NCBI RefSeq assembly: GCF_018320785.1
Contig: NC_054865.1
Location: 39,373,398 to 39,437,397 of the forward strand
Direction: 5' to 3'
From: Cheilinus undulatus
Taxonomy: Eukaryota; Chordata; Actinopteri; Labriformes; Labridae
DNA: 64,000 bases
Shown here one piece after another: positions 11,741-24,559 of this stretch. Below the pieces are notes generated by a model that saw only the letters and a program-made list of their open reading frames with translations, made no database searches and had not been told where the DNA came from. A program made the translations under genes and the position numbers. Numbering within the stretch: the first letter of the stretch is position 1; every line of letters starts with the position of its first letter.

Positions 11741-12499
11741 AGAATGATTCCACATCACATCCCAAAACAGCAAAAACCGAGGTATTGATATCTCAGGATT
11801 AAACATTTCCTAGTTGTTTTTAATTCCCAAAGTGTGATTTTAACTCCATTCTCAGTGAAATAGTCTTCAATGTTTGAGATTTTGACAGTGTTGATCCACC
11901 AGTCTTAGTTCAACCCTGTAAAGAGTCATTGAATAAAAGCGGAAAAAGTGGTGTAAATTGGTTAAAAGTGGGGTTTTTCCACCGAGATACCACTAGGAGG
12001 CCATAGCCAGATGCCAGTTGTCATAATGCTTGTGCAGCCCAGCTTCCACCTTCTCACTGTGACTGTCAATGAATATGCTTGCTTTATGGCCTACACTAAT
12101 GGATAATAATGTGTACATTTGATTTCTTTACTGATAACGTAAGGGAAACTTTCAGTAGACTTTAACATAACTGGTAATATTTATGTGTTTTTTAGTAATT
12201 TTTTTTGTTTATTTGGAAAAGCAATTTTTACAGAACTTTCCTTTCGGGTACAACTGAATTTCCACACCTCCATTGTGGTCGAGAAAATGATCATTGCCAA
12301 TCCAGATTTTTAGCAGAATAAAAGAACGATTAGAACAAGTGGGCGGGAGGTGAGGGTTGCTCCATTACTTTTCATATCAGTAAAAAACACATTAAAGTGT
12401 ATGTGTTTACAAACCTAAACAGAAATGTATATCATGTAAGTGGTTTCATATTACATTCAGTTCACAGAGATTACCGGTTTTACATTTTCTGTCCATTTT

Positions 12500-12965
12500 G
12501 ACCAAATCCCCCAAAAAGATTCCCTTTGACCTTTGAAAAAAAAAGACATCTTCAGAATGTAAATATCCTGTACAATATCGATCCATTCTTCAACTGTGGG
12601 TGCTTCAGGTTTTAACCATTTTCTAGTTATAGTCTTTTTGCTTGCTGCCCACAGCTTTTTATCTTTCAGAGTCCAGTTATCGAATGAACTGTCTCCCTAA
12701 TACAGGGCTTCACACTTACAGGGACTTTTTTCAGTAAGGACATTGTTTAAATGTTCACATTTGCGTTGTTTGTCCCACAGAGTCTCCAACAGGTGTCTCC
12801 ACTGCCCTGGTGTTTTTTTCTTGGCAGGAGTTCCAAAAAATCTAATGGTGTTTTTCCAATAGAAATCCCTCCGTGTGTTGGAGCTTCAGGCCATCCATTG
12901 TAATTTGTAGATTTTTTTTTCCCAGCTTTCAATTGAATTGAATAGATTTTCCTTCTTTCTCCCAC
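12500..12965 (-). mobile_element. L1-type LINE, ORF2 C-terminal fragment
   Basis: Reading the minus strand from about 12680 downward gives KDKKLWAASKKTITRKWL, then EAPTVEEWIDIVQDIYILKM, in one open frame. This resembles the extreme C-terminus of L1-type ORF2 (the W-x-PTxxEWIxI signature). Farther upstream, in another frame, is GKTPLDFLELLPRKKHQGSG. It lacks the rest of the element and carries frameshifts, so it is a dead 5'-truncated copy. Confidence 0.65.
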
Positions 12966-15900
12966 TCATTTCTTAATAATATTTATGTATTGGTTAACTT
13001 ATAATAATTTAGAGCAGAATTACTGTTATAGAAGTAAAAGTCTTCTGAATTGATTAAGAGTAAAGGGATCAAATTTATATTTAACTGTGTGGTTAACTGT
13101 TTTTTGTAATCTCTGAAAATAGAAATGAGCCCATGTTAAAATGTAAAAACTGCAGCAGTATGATACGTTTTTGGAGTGACAGCATATAGTGGATGAAGTA
13201 GAATCAGGTGGCAGGTGAAGAGTAAAATTTTAACTTGTTTAAAGATTTTTCACACACATCACTTGATGTTTCATTGTATTCCACGCGTTTTTTAGTGGCT
13301 GACTACTGGGATCAAATTTGGCTTAAAACAGGTATTAGAGTGAGGTTGTGAAACAGCAGCCATGTATGTGAAAGCTACAAAGTGACTTTAAGGCTTCAAT
13401 GAAAAGCATTAAATCCCCAGACATGCTGTATCTTTTTCATTTATCATGCCCCTTGCAGCAGATTTACGTGCTATTCCAGTGTAACGATGAGTAAAAGGCT
13501 TTAGATGGTGAATAATACTGCCAGCCTTAAGCCTCTGCAGGTGTTACACTAGACAAAGAATTTGATTTAAAAGGACCCTTATGTCAGATTATGCATCAAT
13601 TGCTTTTGCCACGTATACAGCCTTCACCGCCAATACATAACAGGCTCTTCAGATAAATATGCAAAGGTTCAGGATACCGTGTACAAAGTGACACATGAGC
13701 TGATTGGTTGCTTCAAGGATCTGGGATTTACTCTTTCTCTTTCTTTCTTTTATTGTCTTTGTCTCCCTCCCCTGCTGCCTGACAATCTCTTGTCTCATTC
13801 TTTTTCAGTCACATGAGTTGGCAAGTGTCAGATCATTTAGATCACAATGAGACTGGAGGTAAAATACGCTTTCTATCACTCATAGGCTGACAGAAACCAT
13901 CAGCCTTTCCCACCCTTTAAATCTAGCTATCTGGTGTCCTTTCATATCATAGGATCATTCTCTAACTGGGTAATTTTAAGATAAAAAGTCTTTTCTTTCC
14001 AAACACACTCCTCTCATAAAACCTTTTACAATCTGGGTCACTAGGTTTCAAGATCCTCTTCTCTGTCTTTAGGCTTTTCGCTGTACTATTTTAGACGCAA
14101 TGTTTATGTTAAAACCCCACTCTGTTTTCAAACCAGTGTTCTGTCAAATTGACCCCTTATAATGTGAATTTTGACATCATCTTCCATATAACACATAATG
14201 TATTTAAGAAAATCAGTCTAATCAAACTCTAAGTAAAGAAATGATGAGTGGCTTTAAAGAAGCTTGTGTATCTTAATTTAATAACCTGACACTCACTGCT
14301 TCACATAGTCATGGTAGACGATAGGTGTAACATGCATCTGAACAACAGCCATAGACGGTGTTTGAGATGGGCAGAACACACTGTATTAAAAAGGTCCACC
14401 TGCATAGGAAATGGCACAGAGGAACACCGTAGCAGCAGGGAAACAGAAAGTGATACCATACACTTACTGTGTCAGTGGCACCCAGGCTTTAGTGTTGATT
14501 GGCTAGTACTTGTGACATCTAGCCTATCAAATTGTGTTGTATACAAAACTTTAGTAAGACTGTGGGGAGATAAAATAAAGCCAAAGGGTAAGACACACTC
14601 TGCAGTGGAGCCAAAGTAGCACACTTTTTGATGAATTGATTTTATCCATAAATCGGTAAAAAAAAAAAAAATGCCAATATTGATAATTGTCCAAATTACA
14701 AATATCAGCCTAATTGATCAGTCAGGCTGATAATCAGTCGACCCTTTAGTTGAATACACCTTCTTGGCCTAGCCAAATGTTGTCTATGGTTGGGAAATAC
14801 TGGGTATGAATGTTTTTAAAGTTTCAGGCCAGATTAGACAAGGTTTTTATTCGACATAGAGGACTTGCTTTAAATGCATTCAAACTATATAGGAATGTTC
14901 CCTCTTCAATTTCTAAGTCCAAATAAAAGGAAATGAGAAATGTGTTGCTGTCAACTAGACGTCCATCAAAAAAAAATATTGCAAATGAAGTTGCAGTGAG
15001 ATAAATGCATTAATGACACAATAAACCCCATTAGAGTCACAGTTTAAATGATCCCCAACACATTTATTTTGACCAGATCTGATGCATTCAACACTGACCA
15101 ATGATATTAATACAGTTCTGTACAGTGATTAAATGTCAGCATATAGTAACACTTTTTTTCCACAAAGAAAGACATACTGTGAATTTCAAACGTTCCCATG
15201 ATATTGACAGATTTTAGTACTAGAAAAATAATTACCCTTTTTGCTGAAAAAGGGTAGATTTCTCTAGGTTTGTACATTAAAAATCATTCATTATTCAGTG
15301 ACATTCTCACAACTTGTTCATATACTGCATTAGTTTTCTTTTGGTTCCCTGATGTCTTTGATTGTAGCAACTTAAAGTACATCCAGATCAGGTATTGTAA
15401 GTTAAGTGATTCCATAGAAATGTTCTATAATGTTTATCAGTTGGCTTTAGAGGATTTGTTTGACATTTGAGTGATAATGAACATTTATCTGGTCATCTTG
15501 CTGAGAATTGGGCTGCATGACAATCTGTCAAGCTCCCATAATAAATATGAGCCAAGAAGTTTTTGCATGCAGCCATTTAACGCTTTAATATTGTCTTTAA
15601 TCTTTTTTAACTTTATTGCTTTATAGTCAAATTGCACAATTCAGACTCCAAAACAAAAGCTACCAATTGACAGAGCAGTGAATCACTATGAAAATCGTGA
15701 ACCCTGAAGAGACAGACTGGCACAGTTTGAAGGTCTTAATCAACATTATGCTTTTTATGTACTAAATCTCTCTGATTGGCATCTCATTAATCTAGTTTGT
15801 ACTGTTGGAATAAAATTCAGATTATTTTTCATTCACAATTGCTTCAAACATTTAAACAGTTATTATTACTATTAAAACAAATTTTACAATTACATTTGTC

Positions 15901-16268
15901 AGACATTTGTTACAATGAAAATAAGCACTGTAGTAACAAATAAAGTGCATTGATGATATTTGAGGCAGATTTTTATCACAAGAGACTATAGATGTGAACA
16001 TTTGTAATCTTCCCATCTATTACAGAGAAAAAATCTCTGCTGTTATTGATGTTGATAATGTTGACAGAGGTACTGTAGGTTTGGCTTCTATGAAAAGGCT
16101 TGTAAAGCACTCTGATGTAGAATTGTGAGAAAGAGATCTGTAAATAGAAGAAAGGAGGGTTAGTTGCCGGGGGTTAGAAACTTGAAAGTTTTTCTTCCAT
16201 TTACATTTCTCAGCACTGATTTTTTAAAAATCTTTGTACAATGACTTTACCTATTTCACATTGTTGAC
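12966..16268. other. No gene recognised
   Basis: AT-rich DNA with CT-rich patches (about 13725-13800). Only unsupported short ORFs occur. A partial GATAT-type repeat lies at about 14650-14740. Confidence 0.45.
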
Positions 16269-16276
16269 ATTTGAAG

Positions 16277-16769
16277 TAGAGCTGGGCAGTTAGTTGCAAG
16301 TTAGGTTGAATAGCAATATGGCTTGCTGCAATTTTCAAATCGCAGACAGTGCAATATTTTTTTTATCCTGAAATGCATCCAAATACCAATTTGATACAGG
16401 CTTTTGCAGCAGAGGTTTCATGCTCTACACATTGTGCATACATACAAGTGTCTTTTTTTTTCAGAATAGTTTACTAAAATCCTACTTTCCCTGTTCGTGT
16501 AGATATTTTTCTTAATCAAGATGAGAATAACATAAAAAAATTATTATCCCTTTAGTACAGCAATCTATATCAAATTTTCTATATGAGCCAAAATCCCAAT
16601 TAGATATTTTTCTAATATTGTGTTGGTTATAATATAGAATGATTTATGCTTATATTTGTTAAATAATATATAAGATGAGGGACCTAAAAATAATCACATT
16701 TTAAATCACTATCACAATATTGGAGAAAATAATCAGAAATAGATTATTTTCCCAAATTGTTCAGCCCTA
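16277..16769. mobile_element. hAT-like MITE with 8-bp target duplication
   Basis: Left end TAGAGCTGGGCAGTTAG and right end AATTGTTCAGCCCTA are imperfect inverted repeats (TAGRGCTGRGCA). They are flanked by ATTTGAAG (16269-16276) and ATTTGAAT (16770-16777), an 8-bp duplication with one mismatch. The interior is AT-rich and non-coding, 493 bp in all. Confidence 0.75.
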
Positions 16770-16839
16770 ATTTGAATTACAAATAAGGTGATAATTGGGG
16801 ACATAGACCTAGGGCGCCCTTATACCAAATAGTCTGTAC

Positions 16840-17122
16840 CCTGCTCAAGCATGATTGAGCCCCAAACTCTGTTGGACTAGCCAAAGTGCTCTGCACCCTG
16901 CTCAAGTAGGATCCCTGACATCGATACAAAAAGTGAACTTTTGCATGTACAAAAGCACAGGTTGGGGCACAGATGTCACATACAATCGAGAAAATCTCCT
17001 CTCGGCAATCATTTTAAGCAATGGCGGAGTGTTAGAGAGCTAGACCTGACCAAAATGACTCAAAGCCAGGAAGTTTAGCCTGTCACACACTAAAAGAGGG
17101 GGATCATATTTCAGCAGGGTAC
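16840..17122. mobile_element. Probable MITE, CTGTACCCTGCT termini
   Basis: Left AGTCTGTACCCTGCTCAAGC and right (reverse complement) ATCCTGTACCCTGCTGAAAT form an imperfect inverted pair around about 280 bp. A partial internal copy, CTGCACCCTGCTCAAGTAGG, lies near 16885. Target duplication not determined. It sits in the 3' flank of the minus-strand receptor gene. Confidence 0.5.
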
Positions 17123-17283
17123 AGGATTTTTTTTCCTTTGTGTGAGTGCACCCTTTTATTCTTTTTCATGCCAAATGTAAGATTTGAAAATTGATACCAC
17201 TATCACACACAAAAAGGCATGAACCAGTACAGTCTGCTTAGTTTAGCATAAAAATAGGAAATGGCAAAAGCACCTTGTCTGGC

Positions 17284-17289
17284 TTTATT
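17284..17289 (-). terminator. Candidate poly(A) signal for the receptor gene
   Basis: TTTATT on the plus strand reads AATAAA on the minus strand, about 390 bases beyond the receptor stop codon. Another TTTATT lies near 17156. Either could be used; there is no further evidence. Confidence 0.3.
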
Positions 17290-17680
17290 AGGAGGCAACA
17301 AAATTAGGTCAAAATGTTTGTTTTTCTGTACAGTAACACAAGTGCTTTAAAATATATCAGTGTGAGCAGTATAACCTCCTTAAAACAAGATGTGCAGGTT
17401 TTACCATGTAAATAGAGATATTCAGCTGCTGGTAGGCAAATTCTATCCCATCTGGTCAGAGCCAATCTCGCGGTTTCTTCCTGATCCACTGTTTTAAATG
17501 CAAACATATGTTTACTATGTTCTGGCTCCTGCTTAGTGATTTAGAAAAAGGATATGTATGATATTCAGCATGAAAATGAAATTCATATTTTCCAAAAATG
17601 CAAAAGTATTCCTTTAAAATCAAATATACCTGAATGCGGTCACAAAACACAAGCTTGCTGCTTATAAATCCCCCTATCCC

Positions 17681-19252
17681 TCAGTTTTTCTCCCCATGTG
17701 GGGGTGACCTGTCTCGCTGAAAGAGCAGGGTTACACCCTTCCTGAAGCGGTGGTCCCTGACACTGTAAATAATCACATTACAGCAACTGTTTCCTGTCAG
17801 GATCCAGAAGGCAAAAAAGGAAAAGTTACACCAGGTGTATCCCACTACGTTCCCCAGTACAAATACTGCGATGGGAGTGAAGGATGCTGTGAAGGCGAAT
17901 GTTAGTATGCCAATTGTCTTGGCAGCTTTGATGTCTGAAAAGGAAGGCCTGTGAGGGCATCCTCCCCCTCCTGTTCCCACTCCTCCCCCTCCGTCACTCA
18001 GGCTCCCCTCCGAGAGCAGTTTGCGTTTTCTTGAATACTGTCGGATGCTGGTGAAAGACACAATGTTGACAGCTAATGTGCCACCAAGCAGTGTGAAGTC
18101 AAACGCTGGGAACAAGAGCAAAATGTTGGCATCAGATGGCAGCTGGCCCCCAAACAACAGAGGGGTGTAGTTACACATGCGACTGCACTCATTGTACTCT
18201 AGAGTGAAATTGCTGCTGAAGAGGAGAGGTGCTAAAGCCAACAAGAAGCTAGCAGCCCAAGACAGCAGTATAAGGAACAGAGTTCGCCTGCGGGTCACTA
18301 AGGCGTCCTTGTGGAGTGGCCGTAGGATTGCAACACTTCGCTCAAGTGTCATGAGGAAGATGGTGCTAATGGAGACAAAGGTGCATCCAGCAAACACTGG
18401 GCCGATCAACATGCAGGGCTGCCAAGGGCTTACTGTTCCCCCAACAGAAGAGGAGGCGGCTGGGGAAGTCGTGCTACCCTGATACCAGATAGGAGGAGCA
18501 CTTGTCACCATCAGTGAGATCTCAGTGTAGACAGAGAAAGGGACCACAAGGACACCAACCATCATGTCTGCTATGGCCAGAGAGACTGTCGGAGAGAGGA
18601 AACAAAAGAGGGCAAAAGTAAAGCATTAAGGGTTTTTTTCTTGCTCTTGAGTTAAAATATCTCAGTTTAAAAATTATTTATTATGGAAACCTGTGATTAA
18701 TATGGAAGTTTCTTCTTTAATTATTCAGGGAATTACGTATTTCATGCAGCATCTTGATATAAAAGATGAGTGTGAATATCGCCATCTTTTCAATAAGTTG
18801 AGGCACTGTTATAAAATGTACTGACTTTCATAAACCTTCTCTCTTGTTTTGTGTTGTGAATAGCTTAAGAAAATCATCAGTGATCAACATTTTGTTGGTT
18901 AAACCTCATTAACAAACTACTTCCATCTCCCCAACAATGATGAGTTGTACAACGGTACACATCATTTACCTTTCAGGTATCCCTGTGGCGTACGGGACTG
19001 CCTCGTTTGCACAAAGACAGTAAGGGTGACCACATTTCCAACCACTATGGCGAACGCCAGGCTGACCATGAACACTACTGCCAAAGCACGATTGATAAAT
19101 CCACAGCAGCAAAGGGTACAGAGAGGGGCCAGTGAATAGCATGATTCGAGTCCCGCCTGGGCATCTCCAGTCAGATTAAAAGGAGCATCCGTAGCCTGAA
19201 GCAGACCTGTTGCGCTCCCAGGAACACTCACGTTGGAAAGCAGTGCAGTCAT
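17681..19252 (-). CDS. Class A (rhodopsin-like) G-protein-coupled receptor, two exons
   Basis: Exon 1 is 19252-18970 and exon 2 is 18585-17681. The donor is AAAG|GTAAATG and the acceptor CCGACAG|TCTC (phase 1; intron of 384 bp inside TM2), giving 395 residues. The extracellular N-terminus has NVS and NLT glycosylation sites. TM1 (about 55-80) contains GNVV. TM2 has LAIAD with the conserved Asp at about 101. A long Ser/Thr/Gly-rich first extracellular loop precedes the conserved Cys at about 152, and Trp 204 marks TM4. The third intracellular loop is Gly-rich. Non-canonical points: ERS replaces DRY (176-178), the TM6 motif is FTASFTP instead of CWxP, and TM7 has CNVIIY instead of NPxxY. The tail is short and basic. 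A plasma-membrane receptor is certain by architecture; subfamily and ligand are not recognised. The start is the first ATG after an upstream stop. Confidence 0.88.
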
Positions 19253-22200
19253 GGCCCAGGATGCACTCCTTTTACCCCTTAAGATGTGAAAGAGTTGGAA
19301 TTGGTGAGAAAATCATGCCTTAAAGTGAAAATGTATCCTGAGGAAAGATGAAAAAAGACATGGAATTACTCAAACTATCTTTAAAAACAATGATCATTAA
19401 GCATTACTGGATTACACTGGTGTTGGGTACCTCAGTCACTCTTTTCAGCTGCTTCTTCAGACAAATATCACCCTCAAAATCTTATCACTTGATCACAAAA
19501 CAGTGTGAGTATCCTAGCTAAGCATCTAGACATTTCTATCTTCAGCAATATTTCCTAATCATCCATGGAGATCCTGAGGCATTCTACATAATTAAATATG
19601 TAGTAAGGTTATGTAATCTTTACACAGGGGGCTGGAATTGTCTACATTGGATAACTGGAATTCATTTATAGCACATCTGTAGTCTAAACTAGATTGTCCA
19701 ATTAGGCGTCAGCAAGCCTTGTAATAAGCAGGAGAAACAGTGTTGACAGCAAACAACACGTGGAAATGTATCATGCTAATGACACACCAGCTCCCATCGT
19801 CTTTCTAGTATTTATTGATCTCTATTGAGAGATCTGCAGAAAGTTAAGCCACAAATCTGATTGATACCGTGCCATGAAAGCAGATCACTGGTTAGATTTT
19901 TCATTGATCCAACCTCACCAATCAGACATTAATAGCTTGCTCTGTGATAATCCTCTTCTCTGAACTTTGTGGACTGCCTCATAAAGGATTTAACATTCAA
20001 GATCATTATATTAATCTAGTAATATTTTATTGTTGATATTCAATATCATTCAGTTTAATGGTACAGGTGAAAATGGATTTGTAATGTCATTTACACTGAC
20101 ATGAGGAGGTTTATCAGGCAGCTTGCCTCCATTGATCCAAAGAAACCACGGACCAGTTATAGAGAAACTGGAGGATTCATTAGATGAACTGTGATGATCA
20201 TAATGCAATCGTGAGTCCCGTCAAGATGCACAGCTCAAGTGCATACATCCTCTTAACTCAAAGATAATTTTGGTTATTGCAATGACTTGTCTCCCGTCTT
20301 TAGTATAAATATTCATCCTTATGTGTTGATAAAATCCAAAGTGCTATGTAGTATTTCTGGATAATTTTTCAAGCTTTGTGCTTTAAGTTGCAAACAAAAT
20401 TCCCTCAAGATAGTTTTTCATAAGGGGGTGATAATATTTTTGCTTTTGACTAATTTATAAACCAAAATCATCTGCATAACACATTAACAAAATTAAGATG
20501 TGCTTGTTAATAGCTTAACATCCTTTAAAGTCGTCTTTGTCAGACCAAGATTTAAGGTTCCACTTTCTTTACACAACAGACACCAGTACACCTTGCTGAT
20601 TCTTTTTTTTTTTTTTTTTTTTTTTTTACATTTTTGCTTAACATGCATTTCATTGCTTCTGTTCTCTGTTTACTAGCTGTTCCTATGCTCTGACACAGCT
20701 AGAAGTAACTGCATGCTGACAGTGCCTGGGCAGAAACGCTAAATTCAGTACTAAAAGTCTACCTCAGCTGACAACAAAATACAAGGGTCCTTCAATCATT
20801 TATGCCGTGCACTGGAGAGCAGAAAGGTAAACACAAGAAAATACAGAGTAACAAGAATGGACATATTCAGACCAGAGCTAAACCAAACCAAATGTGCTGT
20901 TCTTGCTCTTGCTTTAGATGGAGATACATTCACTGAAACATCACAGCTGTGAGTCCCTGTTGCCTGTTAATCACTGTTTTATAGTAATGATTTAGCTTCA
21001 AAGTCATAACGTTAAAAAAATCATAGATATTGTTAAATTAAATCTGGAAAATTTGATCTACATTCTATTACTTCGCAGTCAGCAAAAATATGTGCAAGCA
21101 GTGCCTTTTTTCTCAGACATACAAGTACAATAAAACCCATCAGGTATCTCTTCAAGAAGAAAATTAAAATCTTTTTTAAATGCAAAACAGTGAGAGTATT
21201 GTTGATGTATTTTTTTTCAGTACTTTCCTCACGACAAGGGGTGAAATTGCTTTTGAACAAATTCTGGCTTATTTCTACTGACACATTTTGCTGATATATT
21301 GATTAATGTTCACAGTTCTCACACAATAAATCAAACAATAAGAGTTTCTGGAGAAGCTTAGCTCCACTGCTGTCTGTGAACACGATATTGCCAAGGATTT
21401 GATGAAGTGTTAGAGGAACTGTATTTGAGATTCATGTCCAGCACATTTTGCCCATTTGTTCACTCAAGCATTATTACATTGAAGTTTTGTATTACCCATC
21501 CTCCACAAATTGAATCGGAGATACTTATGGTGTAAGCATATTGAAGATATAGCTTTAGAAAGCCTTTTGAAAATATTTATTAACATGTTATGTAAATTGA
21601 AGATGTAATGCAAGCAGGCTGAACATGAATGAAACCATAAAACAAACAAGTTTAGTTAAGAACTATTAAACATCTGTTCATCTGGTTGAATAATTTTGTG
21701 TCTGGAGAAGTCATTATAAGTAGCACCTGCTGCAAACCTGCTTTTCAATGAGGGTTGAACTATCTTGATTTAATTCTAAGTACAACAGCTATACTATTAA
21801 AAGCTCCATTTTTATGATAAAAGTACTTGTTGTATTAGTACTTGATTTAGCTTTGAGTGCTTTGAATTTTGAGAGATCTTCTCAACTGGTAACTAATATA
21901 CAGGGAGCCTATGGCAGCTATAGTCACTAATGGACTTAATTCCTCTTATTTCAAGCTAAATAAAGATGGTCTCCCAGCGATCTTTTCTCTTGCATTAAAA
22001 CCATTAGGAACTGCATCCCAGCAGGATCCTGGCATTCCTGAAATAACTATTGGAACCACATCACATAAGGAGATGCTTTATATGGATAATATTTTAACCC
22101 TTATAGGCTAACTGGAGACGCCTATACCCATGCTGTTATCCACTATTAATTACTCTGGCTCTGGCCTAAAATAAAAAATTTCCTCTGATATTGTGTCAGG

Positions 22201-23670
22201 GAACTTTAGATGGCCTGATCAGGGTATTTGTCTATCGTATCTCACCCAGTGTGACATTATGAATTGAAAAACTTAAACTGCACATAAAAAGATAGTTACC
22301 CCTTCACATATAGCCTTGTGGGCAGAGATGAATGTTTTAAAAATTAATATTACTTAAATCTCACAAGATTTATTATTGTATTAATGTTACCCTCAAGTTC
22401 AACTATTCTCCAAGCACTGCTAGTGATTGTCCAGAGAAGTATAGTAATAGTTTCAATCATCTCTACACCCCTTTTCTTTTGAGAGACACATGCATCAGAA
22501 TGCTCCTGAGGTTTCCACACCTACTTCTATACCATTTTGCCATCTGACACAGTAGTCTCTCCTTCAGGAGGAAGTACCCCCATAATTACAGCATGGAAGC
22601 ACACACTCGTGCACTGCTTGCTCATCTTTCCACCTTTCCAGTCAGCAAAAATATCCAGTGATGATCTCTATCTGAATGTTATTATAGCATCTGGTATAGT
22701 CCTCATTTAGGGGAGATGGGCTCAGAGGAGTAATATAGTTAAAGGCCTTTGCTTGCAGGACCTCAAGTCTTTCTGTAACCTGCAGGCAGAGATCAAGCTG
22801 CAAAAACAAAACTACTGTCTATGCAAATAGATAGTAGCCTATATATACTGTAAATGGATGAAACCTTATCCGTTCTATACAGACACAGCCTTGTGAATCA
22901 TCTCTAACGATAGTAAAGGTCATGAGTTTCACTTTATCATTCAGCGCTGTCATAAAAGCACACCACTGTCAGTGCCTTGAAAACACTATGGGATAAAGAG
23001 CTGTGATTTACATTTACAGATAAAAAGTGGGTGGAAATACTGAGTCATTTAAAGCATATGTAAGTCACTGAGTGGTATAATCTGTTTACCAGAATAGTAG
23101 CATTTAAACAGGTTTCCTTTTCACTATTGGGCTAAATTGATCAATACTTAATAGTTTTTTGTCTCTGAGACTCTGCTCAGGGGCATATGTTAAATTAATT
23201 TTTGTTTTTTTGTTCTTCAATTAGCAGATCATGTGGTCCAAACAGTTGGGGGTGATCACCTGTTACACAACCAAATGTAAGGAAATTTGTGTTTGGTAGA
23301 CAATTTCTTTGTTGTTACAAAGCATCTTGGCAGTAAATCCTAAACTTTTGAAAACCCTGTTTATTATCCTTTTAAATGATGCCACATTTCTAAGGAACAT
23401 GCATTTGTGGGATGAGCAGCAGAGCTGAGTATGTGGGTTGCTCCCATGAAAATGTGCCAAATCTTCTCTGTCAGCGCCAAGCAGCCTATTCTGCTATTGA
23501 CTATTGTTTGTTGCTGTTTGGTGGATTGGATTATTAAAGTCTGAATAAACGAGACATATTGGCAATTTAACAATTTATTCATTTAACAAAAATTGCAATC
23601 AGGTAAATATGAGGGAAACATGACCAAAATTTGTATCAAAAACTATTTGCATCAGTAATCACCAGTGTTG
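19253..23670. other. 5' flank of receptor and unassigned DNA
   Basis: No exon, RNA gene or transposon end that I can support. A long T homopolymer lies at about 20605-20629. Several 60-80 codon ORFs are unsupported. Confidence 0.45.
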
Positions 23671-23674
23671 ATTT

Positions 23675-24130
23675 TGACAGTTATTTTTAATTTTAGTCTA
23701 AGTCTTTTGATTACATGATTTTAAGTTTTATCATATTTTAGTCATTTTTACCCTTTTTAGTTTTAGTTGGTGAAAAAGTCCTCACATTTTAGTCTTTACT
23801 TTTAGTCCAAGCATTTATTCTCTTGCCTAAATCTGGTACCAAGTCATCGTAGTGTGGTCTATGCACTCTGCCAAACTTGGGGGTCTCTGCTTTCTACAGC
23901 TGAGTGGCAGAATAAATACAGATGCATTTTTTTTGACAGATTTACCCACAGTGGAGAAATGTCATGGATTTTGAGTGTGAGGCAAAAAACTATTTTAAAT
24001 TTTAGTCTAGTTGTAGTCATCTTGACGAAAACTAAACTTACTTTTTGTCAGTTTTATTAATCGAAGATGTATTTTTGGTCAGTCCTAGTTATGCCTGTGT
24101 GATATATCAGTTTTATCGATTAATTCAATT
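23675..24130. repeat. Low-complexity TTTTAGTCATTTT repeat
   Basis: Repeated ATTTTAGTCTA, TTTTAGTCATTTTTACCC and TTTAGTTTTAGTTGG phrases, with GACGAAAACTAAACT near the end. I know this as a common dispersed teleost repeat. Non-coding. Confidence 0.5.
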
Positions 24131-24375
24131 ATTTTTGTTGAGGACGAATTTAAAAATAAAAATCCTAGATTTTTTGATATTCCTCTGCGCTCTTCTTTCT
24201 CTCCCCCTGGGTTTACACCCTCCCCCTCCTTCACCACAGAGACGCACACACAACAGTACGGCTACCAGCGCAAATCCTGAGTTTCGTCCCATAAGAACTG
24301 TATATTTTGTATATTTTTTGGACCACAAACACCACAGTACACTGCAATATTTGTTTAAAAGCTTTGGAAACTTCA

Positions 24376-24556
24376 CGTAGGGCCAGATAGGTTTGGATTT
24401 TTTTCCCACTTTAAAGAATTAAATAATCATTCAGACACTGCACTTGTATTTACCTGAGTTGTCTTTGTGAAATATAAAAATTGGTTTGATGGTCTGAAAC
24501 ATTTAAGTGTTATACATATGCAGAAACATCAGGAATCAGAAAGGGGGCAAATACTT
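24376..24556. mobile_element. Solo terminal repeat of a Tc1-like element
   Basis: Contains GTAGGGCCAGATAGGTTTGG, GGTCTGAAACATTTAAGTGT and ends AGGGGGCAAATACTTCC. This matches the right terminal repeat of the Tc1-like copy ending at 41969 (TAGGGCCAGGTAGGTTTAGA; GATCTGAAAGATGTAAGTGT). No transposase is attached. Confidence 0.65.
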
Positions 24557-24559
24557 CCT

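Noticed and set aside
18177..18482. 101-codon plus-strand ORF
   Set aside because: Antisense shadow of receptor exon 2.
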